DNA of 43,490 nt, taken from contig CACZFF010000022.1 in assembly GCA_902780385.1 (NCBI GenBank), positions 1-43,490 on the forward strand. The letters are read 5' to 3'. Shown piece after piece: positions 33,415 through 42,198 of the stretch (position 1 is its first letter; each line of letters starts with the position of its first letter). The notes beneath the pieces were generated by a model. It ran no database searches. It was not told the origin of the DNA and saw nothing but the letters and a program-made list of their open reading frames with translations. Position numbers and translations under genes: made by a program. This stretch comes from an uncultured Lachnospiraceae bacterium (lineage in GTDB: Bacteria; Bacillota; Clostridia; Lachnospirales; Lachnospiraceae).

Positions 33415-33453
33415 GAACTGCCGGCTCTCTTTTTTTGACAGGGCCGGCAGTTC
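33415..33453. other. 11-bp perfect inverted repeat downstream of gudD
   Basis: GAACTGCCGGC (33415-33425) and GCCGGCAGTTC (33443-33453) around a 17-base loop that contains T7. It lies 33 bases past the gudD stop and may protect its mRNA 3' end. No T-run follows on the minus strand. Confidence 0.6.
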
Positions 33454-33485
33454 CGGACAGTATGCTGTTCAGGTGATCGTACTGA

Positions 33486-34817
33486 TCAGCGGACCATGCA
33501 GGGACGCTTGGGATCGAAGGTCCAGCCGGGGATGAGATACTGCATGCCCTTGGCGTCATCGCGGGCGCCCAGGCAGTTCTCGATATAGAGCTTGTTGGCC
33601 TTCATGATCTGCTCGCGGTCGACTTCGATGCCGAGGCCGCCCTTCTTGGGAAGGTCGATGCAGCCGTCTACGATCTGCATGGGCTCCTTGGTCAGGCGCT
33701 CACGGCCTTCCTGCCAGATCCAGTGTGTATCGATACCGTTGAGCTTGCCGGGGACAGCTGCTGCGCACTGTACGACCATGGCGAGAGAGATATCGAAGTG
33801 GTTGTTGGAGTGGCAGCCCCACATCAGGCCGAAGTCATTGCAGAGCTGGCCGACGCGGACGGAGCCGTTCATGGTCCAGAAATGAGGATCTGCCAGCGGG
33901 ATGTCAACACTGTTCAGAGCGATGCAGTGTGCCATTTCACGCCAGTCAGTGTCGATCATGTTGGTAGCAGTGGGCATACCGGAACCGCGCTTGAACTCGG
34001 CCATGATCTCACGGCCGGAGAATCTTCCCTCTGCGCCGCAGGGATCTTCGCAGTAAGCCAGGATCTTCTTGAACTCGGGAGCCAGCTCCAGAGCTTTTTC
34101 CAGACTCCAGCATCCGTTGGGATCCAGGTCGACACGTGCATCCGGGAAAGCTTCCTTGATAGCGCGGACAGCTTCGAGTTCCTGCTCGGGCTCCAGAACG
34201 CCGCCCTTGAGCTTGAAATCCTCGAATCCGTATTTCTCATAGGTCGCCTTTGCCAGGGCTACGATTGCTTCGGGAGTCATAGCCTCCTCGTGGCGCAGAC
34301 GATACCAGTCACAATCGGAATCCGGCTCTTCCTCATAGGGAAGATCGGTCTTTTTGCGGTCGCCGACATAGAAGAGATAGGAGAGGAAGCGGACGCGCTC
34401 TCTCTGAATACCGTCGCCCATCAGAGCAGCGGCGGGAACATCGAGGTATTTGCCCAGCAGGTCGAGCAGGGGGGCTTCAACAGCGGTGACAACGTGGACG
34501 CCGGTGCGCAGATCGAAGGTCTGCAGGCCGCGGACGTCGTCCTTGATGTTCTCATTGAGCCAGTTCCTGATCTTTGTCAGGGTCTGCTTGTAATCGCCGA
34601 TGCTGCTTCCGACGACCAGGTGTTCAACAGCTTCCAGAGCAGCGGTGATCTTCTGTCCGCCGGGAACTTCGCCGACACCTTCCGCACCTGTGGAATCTGT
34701 CAGGATGACAATATTTCTGGTGAAATAGGGTGCGTGTGCACCGGAAAGGTTAAGTTCCATGCAGTCATGTCCTGCGACGGGATAAACTTCCATCTTTGTG
34801 ATAACGGGGCAGCTCAT
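33486..34817 (-). CDS. gudD: Glucarate dehydratase
   Basis: An enolase-superfamily enzyme that dehydrates D-glucarate (and usually L-idarate) to 5-keto-4-deoxyglucarate. The start is ATG 34815-34817 ([19 protein letters not shown]), with GGAGG upstream; 15 earlier in-frame codons are rejected. The 443-aa length is that of GudD (446). Active-site residues align with E. coli GudD at a constant offset of three: Lys204 in KLK, metal ligands Asp232, Glu257 and Asn286, then Asp310 and His336 in GCHSNNH. This supports glucarate dehydratase itself, not the inactive GudX paralogue. It is the second gene of the minus-strand operon after the GntP-family permease. Confidence 0.94.
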   Translation of the reverse strand: MSCPVITKMEVYPVAGHDCMELNLSGAHAPYFTRNIVILTDSTGAEGVGEVPGGQKITAALEAVEHLVVGSSIGDYKQTLTKIRNWLNENIKDDVRGLQTFDLRTGVHVVTAVEAPLLDLLGKYLDVPAAALMGDGIQRERVRFLSYLFYVGDRKKTDLPYEEEPDSDCDWYRLRHEEAMTPEAIVALAKATYEKYGFEDFKLKGGVLEPEQELEAVRAIKEAFPDARVDLDPNGCWSLEKALELAPEFKKILAYCEDPCGAEGRFSGREIMAEFKRGSGMPTATNMIDTDWREMAHCIALNSVDIPLADPHFWTMNGSVRVGQLCNDFGLMWGCHSNNHFDISLAMVVQCAAAVPGKLNGIDTHWIWQEGRERLTKEPMQIVDGCIDLPKKGGLGIEVDREQIMKANKLYIENCLGARDDAKGMQYLIPGWTFDPKRPCMVR

Positions 34818-34911
34818 GGTTTTCCTCCTTGAATTTGAAAAGCGATGATTACGTTGATTCAATAGGGTGTTGGGTATAGAAACGGGTAATATTTCAAAAC
34901 AATTTGTCTGT

Positions 34912-34970
34912 CCCGGGTGCGGGTATCATGCCGGAGCGGCAGTAAACACTCCGGCATGCCGCACAACGGG
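34912..34970 (-). other. Long hairpin between the permease and gudD genes
   Basis: CATGCCGGAG (34927-34936) pairs perfectly with CTCCGGCATG (34949-34958). It is flanked by GCGG/CCGC and CCCG/CGGG helices, giving about 18 bp in all. It lies in the 219-base intercistronic gap and may uncouple the expression of the two genes. Confidence 0.6.
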
Positions 34971-35036
34971 AGACATTTTACGAGGAGCTGGCTTATTGGG
35001 TGATCGGACGTATTCTATTTTCTATTCACTTTTAGC

Positions 35037-36458
35037 TTAGTGCATGAATATGCCCAGAACAAAGAGTTCAACAATACCGACGCCTGCCATGATGAGGGAG
35101 ACAGCAGTTTTGCAGCGGACCTGGTCTTTGAGCTCGGTAACACCGAACATACCGTTGAATACCCAGAATCCGGAGTCGTTGAAGTAGGAGAAGGAGATCG
35201 CACCGACGCAGCAGGAGACTGCCATGAGGAGCGGGGATACATTCAGCATACCCATCAGACCTGCGGACAGGGAGGCTGCAGTCGTGATCGCGACAGTTGC
35301 GGAACCCAGAGCGATACGCATCAGGGCTGCGATGATGAAGGGGATCAGGATGGCGGGCAGCGGAGTCTTTGTGATCGCTGTGCCCAGGACATCGCCGATA
35401 CCTGCGACTTTGATGACATTTCCAAGGGAACCGCCTGCACCGGTGATCAGCATGATGATGCCGGTATCCTTGATCGCACCGTCCATCATACCCAGGACTT
35501 CCTTGGTTTCACGGGTGCTTACGAGACCGTAGATGGAGAGCAGTGTGCCGATCAGCAGAGCGATGATGGGGGCGCCGATGAAAGCGATGACGCTGCCGAG
35601 AGTGCCTGCCTTCATAGCGTCAGAAGCTGTCATATCCCATACTGTCTTGACGAAGATCAGGATGACGGGAACGATGATGGGAGCAATGGATGCACCGAAG
35701 GAAGGAAGAGTCTTGGCATCGATGAGTTCCTCAACCTGTGCCATGGACTTTCTGTACTCGGGCTTCCAATCCATGCGGGTAAAACCGCCTTCGGGATTGG
35801 GAAGCTGGTAGATCTTCTTGCCGATCCATTTGACATAGATCATGACGACGATCAGCATGGGGATGGAAACGATGGTGCCCATCAGGATCATCTGACCGAC
35901 GTCGACACCCAGCATACCGGCTGCAGTCAGCGGGCCGGGGGTCGGAGGTACCAGGCAGTGTGTCAGCTGAAGGCCGCAGGCCAGTGACAGCGCTGTTGTG
36001 ATAACGGAAATACCTGTTACTTCGGAGATAGCCTTTACCAGAGGAGCAAAGATGACGATCGCGGAATCCGCGAAAACGGGGATCGCGACGAACCAGCCTG
36101 TGACAGCCAGCGCCCACTCGACGTGCTTTTCACCGAGCTTTTTGATGAATGTAAAGGCAAGCTGTTCTGCAGCACCGGATTTTTCCAGGATACCGCCCAT
36201 CATGACGCCCAGACCGATGATGATACCGGTACTCTTGAGCGTGTTGCCGAAACCGTCCTGAATTGCGGTGATCAGACCAGTGACGGTCGTGCCGTCATCC
36301 AGCGTGACATTGCTGATCGGCATGCCGCCGATGAGGCCGGTGATCGCGGAGGCGATCAGCAGAGCCATAAATGTGTGGACTTTGGTCTTCATGACCAGGA
36401 AGATCATGACCGCAATACCGATTGCAAGACCGAGTATCATTCTTGTAGCTTCACTCAT
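35037..36458 (-). CDS. GntP-family permease, probable glucarate/galactarate importer
   Basis: A membrane symporter of the gluconate:H+ family. Start ATG 36456-36458 is preceded by AAGGGGG on the minus strand. The 473-aa protein has about 12-14 hydrophobic segments and the GntP features GLGVMMGGILEKSGAA, VTGWFVAIPVFADSAIVIFAPL and CLVPPTPGPLTAAGMLGVD. In E. coli the sugar diacids enter through the MFS carriers GudP and GarP. Here the position next to gudD suggests that a GntP-family carrier does this. Substrate is inferred from context only. Confidence 0.9.
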   Translation of the reverse strand: MSEATRMILGLAIGIAVMIFLVMKTKVHTFMALLIASAITGLIGGMPISNVTLDDGTTVTGLITAIQDGFGNTLKSTGIIIGLGVMMGGILEKSGAAEQLAFTFIKKLGEKHVEWALAVTGWFVAIPVFADSAIVIFAPLVKAISEVTGISVITTALSLACGLQLTHCLVPPTPGPLTAAGMLGVDVGQMILMGTIVSIPMLIVVMIYVKWIGKKIYQLPNPEGGFTRMDWKPEYRKSMAQVEELIDAKTLPSFGASIAPIIVPVILIFVKTVWDMTASDAMKAGTLGSVIAFIGAPIIALLIGTLLSIYGLVSTRETKEVLGMMDGAIKDTGIIMLITGAGGSLGNVIKVAGIGDVLGTAITKTPLPAILIPFIIAALMRIALGSATVAITTAASLSAGLMGMLNVSPLLMAVSCCVGAISFSYFNDSGFWVFNGMFGVTELKDQVRCKTAVSLIMAGVGIVELFVLGIFMH

Positions 36459-36839
36459 GATAGTTTCCCCCTTTCATGTGAAGCAGCTGTAATCCGCATC
36501 CGTGTCTCCCGTTTTGATCTCTGATGATACGAACGTTGACTGCCCGTTTTCATATGACATTCGGACACTGTACAGATCACAGTATCTTACGTTTCGCAGG
36601 AACAGGGGCCCGCCGGCATTCGTGCGAAGAAGAGACCGGAGACTGGCCATACATCCGGACCTCATCTGATGAATGGGATCCGGACGGGGGTTATGATGAC
36701 CTTTCATGACGGGCTTTCCCTGCCTGTTATGAAATGATTGTAAAAAATAAACGATAAAAAAACTATTGACCAAATTAATAAGAATATCCGACTTAATTTA
36801 TGGGCATGTGATAGAATTTCATATATTGCAAATAAAATG
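36459..36839. other. Gene-free leader of the permease operon
   Basis: Upstream of the permease (minus strand). I see no convincing gene, RNA or promoter. The distal part (36730-36839) is AT-rich and probably carries the minus-strand promoter. Confidence 0.4.
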
Positions 36840-36874
36840 TTTCAAATTCGGTGAAATGTGAAATTAACATTTCA
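36840..36874. promoter_or_regulatory. Overlapping TTTCA/TGAAA dyads upstream of the permease operon
   Basis: TTTCA 36840-36844 and TGAAA 36852-36856 form one dyad (7-bp spacer). TGAAATGT 36852-36859 and ACATTTCA 36867-36874 form a perfect second one. The half-sites match those at 39222-39257 beside the regulator gene. Confidence 0.5.
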
Positions 36875-36882
36875 AAAAATTC

Positions 36883-36950
36883 AAAAAACCGTGCAGAATG
36901 CATTTTCGGAAGATTTAAATAATTCCGAAATGCATTCTGCACGGTTTTTT
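36883..36950. terminator. 28-bp bidirectional hairpin terminator
   Basis: Arms 36883-36911 and 36923-36950 are complementary over 28 bp with one bulged T. The stem begins with A6 and ends with T6, so it can terminate both ways. It lies past the end of the PrpR-like gene on the minus strand and separates it from the permease operon. Confidence 0.9.
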
Positions 36951-37022
36951 TTCTTCATAACACGATACCCGTGGCTTCATATTGTGGGATATGCGGCACA
37001 GGTTTCGCGGGTAAGTTCCGGA

Positions 37023-39041
37023 TTAAAATTTCGCGCTGACGTTGTATTTTTTCATATGGCGCCAGAGGGTGGTCTTGCTGATGCCCAGTTCTTCGGCCAC
37101 AGCAGCCCGGTCGCCGTCATATTTTTCCAGAAGCTCGCGGATCTTCTGTGCCTCGGGAGCATCATAGACGACCAGGCGCTGCTCGCCTTTTACCTCCCGG
37201 ACTTCAGGGTACATGATATTGTAGAGGCTTCGGATGACCTGCTCGTCGATCCTGCGCTTTTTGGAGGAGAGGACCAGGCGCTCGCAGAAAGCGTCTACCT
37301 GGCAGTAGCCGCCGGGCCAGCGCAGCCCGCTGATCAGGCGCAGGGACTCCTCTGTGACCTGCAGATGCCTGTGATACTTGGTGCTGTATTTTTCCATACG
37401 TCTGCGGAAAACCTCTTTCAAATCTTCGGGACGGCTCTCCAGAGCAGGTATCGATAAGGTGAGGCCGCTGAAATGATAGTAGAGTTCTTCGCTGAAGGTG
37501 TCCGCTTCCACAGAAGGCAGGAGATTTTTCTTGGCGCAGGCGATGATCCGCACATCCAGCGTTGTGATCGGCCTTGCGTCCGCATGGATCTGGGTCCAGG
37601 GAAGGAGCGTCCTCAGCAGCTGGTGCTGTGCCTGAAGCGTCAGCTTTTCGATCCGGTTGATAAACAGGGTCCCGTGGTTGGCGCGCACCATGGCGCCGGT
37701 CGCGAGACTTTCAGGGCTGCCGGCATCGGCGCTGTTTCCTTCCCGGGGCCTGTCATTTTCAAACCGGTCATAGAGGCGTTTCCGTGAGGCTGCGCCTGAA
37801 GAAGCCTTTGAACCTTCCTGCTCTTTGTTCTGCGGCAAGCCCCGGTGCAGCAGGGCATCGACCTGTTCTTCGGGGTAGAGATCCCGGATATCGAGGCTGA
37901 CAAAAGGACCGGATTTGCGGTCTGAATTGTTATGGATCGCCCTCGCGATCATAGATGCTTCATTTCCCTCCTCCTCATAGAGCAGAACCGGGCTGTCGGA
38001 AAGCGCGAAAGTTTCCGCCGTTTCCAACATCTCCCGCATATGGGCATCTTTAGTGGGGAGGTCCCGGAAAGTCACAGTGGTCCTGTAACCGCTGAGCAGG
38101 AGCTCCCGCTTTGCCTGCCTGGACAGACCGGACATGGCGCTGAGCTGGCGGAAGGACAAAATGGCACCGGTGATCCGCGTTTCAAACCTGATCGAGGCAA
38201 CCAGGACCATAAAGGCTTCCTTATTTAAGTCGATGGAGGTTGTCATGCTCTCCCGGCTGCCGGAGAGCACCTGATCCAGAGGATGGAGATTGACATCCGG
38301 CAGAAGCTCGTCCACCTTGCGGCCGACTGCCTCTTTTTCTTCTATATTCAAGAGTTTTTCTGCGGTGGGGTTCATGCTGAGCACTGTCCGCTCCGCATTC
38401 AGCTGTACGATGGCATTGAAGGAGGAATCCAGGACGGTTTCAAAACGTACAGCCTGCTGCTGCTCCGAATCCAGGACGGTGGATAAATTCCTGGCCATTT
38501 TCATGGCAGTAGCAATGGAATCTGTCGTAGAGCTGTAGAAGAGCGTCAGATAGCCGCGTTCCCGCGCCGCTTCGCAGGTAACCTCACCGCCGATGATGAG
38601 ATCCGGACGTCTCCCTTCATATCCCTCAAGGACAACACTGGCTTCTTCAACCTTATCCATACAGGAAACTGTCAGTTCAACTTCCATCAGAGAGGCGATA
38701 TAAGTCATGTCCGGCAGCATGTTTTCGAAAGCGATGATCGCTACATGAGGATGGGCTTTTCCGGTGATCTCCTTGGCGCGTCTGAGGAAGAGGCAGATTT
38801 CCTGGGCCGAAAAGCGGATCTCTATAAGAGGGATCTTCGTATGTTCCCGCAGCAGCTTTGCCTGGTATCCGCGGGCAATGATGATCTGGGCGCCTGCCTC
38901 CACGGCCTCCCTGGCCGCGTTCATTGTGTCTGCTGTCCTGATGGTCCGGCAGCAGACCACATCGAGATCGAACTTTTTCAACAATTCCATTGCTTCCTGC
39001 CGCATGTTCTCCCGCGGTACCAGAATGCCGATCTTTGCCAT
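37023..39041 (-). CDS. PrpR-N/PAS regulator with degenerate sigma-54 AAA+ domain
   Basis: A 672-aa one-component regulator divergent from garD and probably controlling the diacid genes. Domains in order are a PrpR N-terminal sensor (about 5-190), a PAS domain (about 198-305), an AAA+-derived region (about 325-585) and a Fis-type helix-turn-helix (AVAEELGISKTTLWRHMKKYNV, 647-668). The AAA+ region still has ARAIHNNSDRKSGPFVSLDI and a Walker B-like GTLFINRIEKL. However, the Walker A position reads YEEEGNEA (355-362) with no GxxGxGK. The sigma-54 contact GAFTGA is absent, replaced by a variable stretch (400-446). The Walker B acidic pair is Asn-Arg. It should therefore neither hydrolyse ATP nor open sigma-54 complexes. 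The start ATG is 39039-39041 (MAKIGILVPRENM). Confidence 0.9.
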   Translation of the reverse strand: MAKIGILVPRENMRQEAMELLKKFDLDVVCCRTIRTADTMNAAREAVEAGAQIIIARGYQAKLLREHTKIPLIEIRFSAQEICLFLRRAKEITGKAHPHVAIIAFENMLPDMTYIASLMEVELTVSCMDKVEEASVVLEGYEGRRPDLIIGGEVTCEAARERGYLTLFYSSTTDSIATAMKMARNLSTVLDSEQQQAVRFETVLDSSFNAIVQLNAERTVLSMNPTAEKLLNIEEKEAVGRKVDELLPDVNLHPLDQVLSGSRESMTTSIDLNKEAFMVLVASIRFETRITGAILSFRQLSAMSGLSRQAKRELLLSGYRTTVTFRDLPTKDAHMREMLETAETFALSDSPVLLYEEEGNEASMIARAIHNNSDRKSGPFVSLDIRDLYPEEQVDALLHRGLPQNKEQEGSKASSGAASRKRLYDRFENDRPREGNSADAGSPESLATGAMVRANHGTLFINRIEKLTLQAQHQLLRTLLPWTQIHADARPITTLDVRIIACAKKNLLPSVEADTFSEELYYHFSGLTLSIPALESRPEDLKEVFRRRMEKYSTKYHRHLQVTEESLRLISGLRWPGGYCQVDAFCERLVLSSKKRRIDEQVIRSLYNIMYPEVREVKGEQRLVVYDAPEAQKIRELLEKYDGDRAAVAEELGISKTTLWRHMKKYNVSAKF

Positions 39042-39492
39042 AGTGTCCCCCTTGCTTATTTCCTCTGCTTCTATTTATATTCCGTATCTGTTTTTTTGTT
39101 TACGGCTTATGTTCTCTGCTGCGTTCTTTGAATTTTCTCCGGAAAATACGGTGAAAACAATCGGGAATCTCTTTTGTTTCGTCTATATCATCATAATCAG
39201 TGTAACAAAACGAGTGATTTATTTCAATAATTGAAATGTATATTTCGGAAAATGAAAAAATGACGGCCAAATCAAAAATAATGGTGCAATCTTGTTATGT
39301 TTGCGAATAGAATCGCATCCCGGCCGCCGCTACAATATGACCATGCGAAGAAGAAAGACGGAAGACAGGGGACAGGCGCCGCTCTTTTTAGCGGTATGAA
39401 TGTAGAAATGGTGCTTAACAACTAAGTTAGTCCTGACATGAGAAAGGCAGCATTGCCCCGATCAATTTGAAAACCACAAAGGGAGGTGTCAA
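39042..39492. promoter_or_regulatory. Divergent regulatory region between the PrpR-like gene and garD
   Basis: A 451-base gene-free region. It has a dyad ATTTTC/GAAAAT at 39132-39147, the paired TTTCR-N5-TGAAA sites at 39222-39257, and a -10-like TACAAT at 39331-39336 with no matching -35, as expected for an activated promoter of garD. I found no sigma-54 (-24/-12) promoter. Confidence 0.5.
39222..39257. promoter_or_regulatory. Two 15-bp palindromic sites 21 bp apart
   Basis: TTTCAATAATTGAAA (39222-39236) and TTTCGGAAAATGAAA (39243-39257) both fit TTTCR-N5-TGAAA and start exactly 21 bp apart. They are the likely binding sites of the adjacent Fis-type HTH regulator. Confidence 0.6.
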
Positions 39493-41013
39493 TTGGCGGA
39501 AAAGCTTTTTGTCAAAATTCAGGAAAAAGATAACGTCGCGATCGCCCTCAGAGATCTTCCCAAAGGAACAGAGATCCTTCCCGGCGTAGTGACCAGACAG
39601 GACATTCCGCAGGCACACAAGATCGCGCTGACGGATATCCCCAAAGACGGCGAGGTGTACCGATACGGTGTCGTGCTCGGCACAGTCATCGAAGATACAC
39701 CGGCAGGAACCTGGATCAATGAGCACTCACTGCATCTTCCGGAGCGTCCGGGCCTGGACAACATGGCCTGGGGCACAAACATTGTGCCCAAGGACCAGCT
39801 TCCGGATCCTCCGCGGACGACCTGGATGGGATACAGGAATGCAGAAGGTCCTGCGGGAACCCGCAACATGCTGGGCATCGTCACTACGGTGCAGTGCACA
39901 GCGGGTGTCCTCAAAAAAGCAGTGCAGCGTATGAAACAGGAACTGCTGCCCAAATATCCGAATGTCGACGATATCGTCGCGGTGACACATCCTTACGGCT
40001 GCGGTGTGGCGATCAATGCCCCCAACGCCTTCCTGCCGATCCGCGCGGTTCGCAATCTGATCCATCACCCCAATTTCGGGGGAGAGATCATGGTCGTCGG
40101 ACTCGGATGCGAGAAACTCAGTTATGACCGCGTGCTCACGCCGGAGGAAAACATTCCCGAAAACGTGCTCACGCTCCAAGACTGGCCCGGCCATGACGCC
40201 ATGATGAACGCACTTATGGAAATGGCGGACCGAAAGCTTCAGAAACTCAACAAGAGGACGCGGGAAGAGCTGCCTCTGTCCGATCTTCTGATCGGTATGC
40301 AGTGCGGCGGATCCGACGCTTTCAGCGGCGTCACCGCAAATCCCAGTGCCGGATACGCCTCGGACATGATCGTCAAGGGCGGAGGCACAGTCATGTTCAG
40401 TGAAGTCACTGAGTTCCGCGACGGCGTCCACATGCTGGCAGCCCGCTGCCTTGACCAGGAGGCGCGCGACAAACTGGCTGCCGAAGTCGGCTGGTACGAC
40501 AATTACCTCGATGAAGGCGGAGTCGACCGCGACGCCAACCCCACTCCCGGCAACCACGCAGGAGGTCTCTCCAACATCGTTGAAAAAGCGATGGGAAGCA
40601 TAGCCAAATCCGGAACCAGCCCGATCGTGCAGGTCATCGGCCCCGCCGAGAAACCTGCCAAAAAAGGCCTGATCTGTGCCTGCACACCGGCGAGCGATAT
40701 CGTCTGCGGACCCAGCCAGGTCGCCAGCGGTATAGGACTGCAGGTCTTTATGACAGGACGCGGCACTCCATACGGCCTTGAGATCTCACCGGTCATTAAG
40801 GTGTGCAGCCGCAACGAGATGAAAGACCACTGGTTCGACATGATCGACATTTCTGCCGGTCCCGTCGCCACCGGTGAAAAGACCATCGCGGAAGTCGGCA
40901 CCGAGATCTTCAATATGATCCTGGATGTTGCCAGCGGCGTTAAGCAGCCCTTCAGTGATCAGTACGGTTTCCACAACGACATGTGCATCTTTAACCCGGC
41001 ACCGATCACCTGA
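39493..41013 (+). CDS. garD: Galactarate dehydratase
   Basis: Dehydrates galactarate (mucate) to 5-keto-4-deoxyglucarate. The TTG start at 39493 is fixed by GGGAGGTG at 39481-39488. The 506-aa protein has the UxaA/GarD architecture: an N-terminal SAF domain (KIQEKDNVAIALRDLPKGTEI, about 1-80), then the large catalytic part with GYRNAEGPAGTRNMLGIV, VTHPYGCGVAI, GMQCGGSDAFSGVTANPSAG and CGPSQVASGIGLQVFMTGRG. E. coli GarD is 523 aa. Altronate dehydratase (UxaA) is the main alternative. GarD is preferred because garR, gudD and glycerate kinase are here and no uronate genes are. Confidence 0.9.
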   Translation: MAEKLFVKIQEKDNVAIALRDLPKGTEILPGVVTRQDIPQAHKIALTDIPKDGEVYRYGVVLGTVIEDTPAGTWINEHSLHLPERPGLDNMAWGTNIVPKDQLPDPPRTTWMGYRNAEGPAGTRNMLGIVTTVQCTAGVLKKAVQRMKQELLPKYPNVDDIVAVTHPYGCGVAINAPNAFLPIRAVRNLIHHPNFGGEIMVVGLGCEKLSYDRVLTPEENIPENVLTLQDWPGHDAMMNALMEMADRKLQKLNKRTREELPLSDLLIGMQCGGSDAFSGVTANPSAGYASDMIVKGGGTVMFSEVTEFRDGVHMLAARCLDQEARDKLAAEVGWYDNYLDEGGVDRDANPTPGNHAGGLSNIVEKAMGSIAKSGTSPIVQVIGPAEKPAKKGLICACTPASDIVCGPSQVASGIGLQVFMTGRGTPYGLEISPVIKVCSRNEMKDHWFDMIDISAGPVATGEKTIAEVGTEIFNMILDVASGVKQPFSDQYGFHNDMCIFNPAPIT

Positions 41014-41020
41014 GTTTTTC

Positions 41021-41149
41021 GGAATTTGAAAAAATCAGTCAGAATTCGGAAAAATCAGTCGGAATTTTGAGAAAACAGTCAGAATTTAAAAATCAGTCAG
41101 AAGCAGAATGATCAGTCAAAATCAGAATTATCATAATCAGAATTATCAT
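41021..41149 (+). repeat. Two tandem-repeat families filling the garD-garR spacer
   Basis: Five copies of an 18-20-bp unit (GAATTT..AAAAATCAGTC type) start at 41021, 41041, 41061, 41081 and 41099. Then two perfect copies of AATCAGAATTATCAT lie at 41120-41134 and 41135-41149. The array starts 7 bases after the garD stop and ends 5 bases before the AGGAG site of garR. Confidence 0.93.
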
Positions 41150-41166
41150 TCAGAGAGGAGAAGAAA

Positions 41167-42054
41167 ATGAAAGTAGGATTTATCGGACTTGGTATCATGG
41201 GCAAGCCTATGGCAAAGAACCTCATCAAGGCGGGCCACGAGCTCATTGTCTGTGACTTTAATCAGAAGAATGTCGATGAAGTAGTCGCTCTGGGTGCAAA
41301 GCAGGGCAAGAACGGTGCAGAGATCGCTCCTCAGGTAGAAGTAGTGATCACAATGGTTCCTAATTCCCCTCACGTCCGCGCAGCAGTCCTCGGCGAGGGC
41401 GGCGTAGCGGAAGGCGCAACAAAGGATACCGTCGTCATTGACATGTCCTCCATCGATCCCGTTGAGTCCCAGAAGATCGGCGCTGATCTTGCTGCAAAGG
41501 GCATCGAGATGCTTGACTGCCCCGTCTCCGGCGGAGAGCCCAAGGCCATCGACGGCACACTTTCCATCATGTGCGGCGGCAAGAAGGAAGTCTGGGACAA
41601 GTATAAACCCCTCCTGGACTGCATGGGCGCATCTGTTGTCTACGTAGGCCCCATCGGCTCCGGCAACGTTGCCAAACTGGCCAACCAGATGATCGTTGCC
41701 ATCAACATCGGCGCATGCGCTGAGGCTTTCACATTCGCAAAGAAGATGGGCACAGATCCCCGTCTCGTCTATGATGCAATCCGCGGCGGACTTGCAGGAT
41801 CCACTGTTATGGACGCAAAGGTTCCCATGATGCTGGCAGGCAACTACAATCCCGGTTTCCGCATTGACCTGCACATCAAGGATCTCACCAATGCCCTTAA
41901 CGCTTCCCATGCCATCAACATGCCCGTTCCGCTTACTGCCAACCTCATGGAAGTCATGCAGGAACTCAAGAACCATAATGAAGGCGCCTGCGATCACGAT
42001 GATATCATCCGCTACTATGAGCGTATGACAGGCACTTCCATCGTTGAGAAATAA
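41167..42054 (+). CDS. garR: 2-hydroxy-3-oxopropionate (tartronate semialdehyde) reductase
   Basis: Reduces tartronate semialdehyde to D-glycerate with NAD(P)H. Start ATG 41167 has AGGAG at 41155-41159. The 295-aa protein belongs to the beta-hydroxyacid dehydrogenase family: Rossmann motif GFIGLGIMGKPMAKNL, substrate-binding DCPVSGGEPKAIDGTLSIM, and the catalytic Lys170 in GNVAKLANQ. NPGFRIDLHIKDLTNAL is typical of GarR/GlxR. Its product is the substrate of the glycerate kinase at 22.9 kb. It is cotranscribed with garD across an unusual repeat-filled spacer. Confidence 0.94.
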   Translation: MKVGFIGLGIMGKPMAKNLIKAGHELIVCDFNQKNVDEVVALGAKQGKNGAEIAPQVEVVITMVPNSPHVRAAVLGEGGVAEGATKDTVVIDMSSIDPVESQKIGADLAAKGIEMLDCPVSGGEPKAIDGTLSIMCGGKKEVWDKYKPLLDCMGASVVYVGPIGSGNVAKLANQMIVAINIGACAEAFTFAKKMGTDPRLVYDAIRGGLAGSTVMDAKVPMMLAGNYNPGFRIDLHIKDLTNALNASHAINMPVPLTANLMEVMQELKNHNEGACDHDDIIRYYERMTGTSIVEK

Positions 42055-42082
42055 GTCATTTTCCGTCTCATCTTCTGATGTG

Positions 42083-42167
42083 ACAGGATCCGGGCGCTCA
42101 GAATTAATTGTTCAAAAATCTCTTTCTATAAAAGCAAACAAGCATACAGAGCGCCCGGCTCTCCTGT
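42083..42167 (+). promoter_or_regulatory. Long-range stem-loop in the leader of the DapA-family gene
   Basis: ACAGGA (42083-42088) and CCGGGCGCTC (42090-42099) pair with GAGCGCCCGG (42149-42158) and TCCTGT (42162-42167), a 16-bp helix closing a 49-base AT-rich loop. It ends 20 bases before GGAGG at 42188. No known riboswitch is recognised. Confidence 0.6.
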
Positions 42168-42198
42168 GACAGCCCATACACACCTGTGGAGGTCAATA

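Noticed and set aside
39042-39492. Sigma-54 (-24/-12) promoter for garD
   Set aside because: TGGTGCAATCTTGT near 39280 has the wrong spacing between the GG and GC elements, and the adjacent regulator lacks the residues needed for sigma-54 activation.
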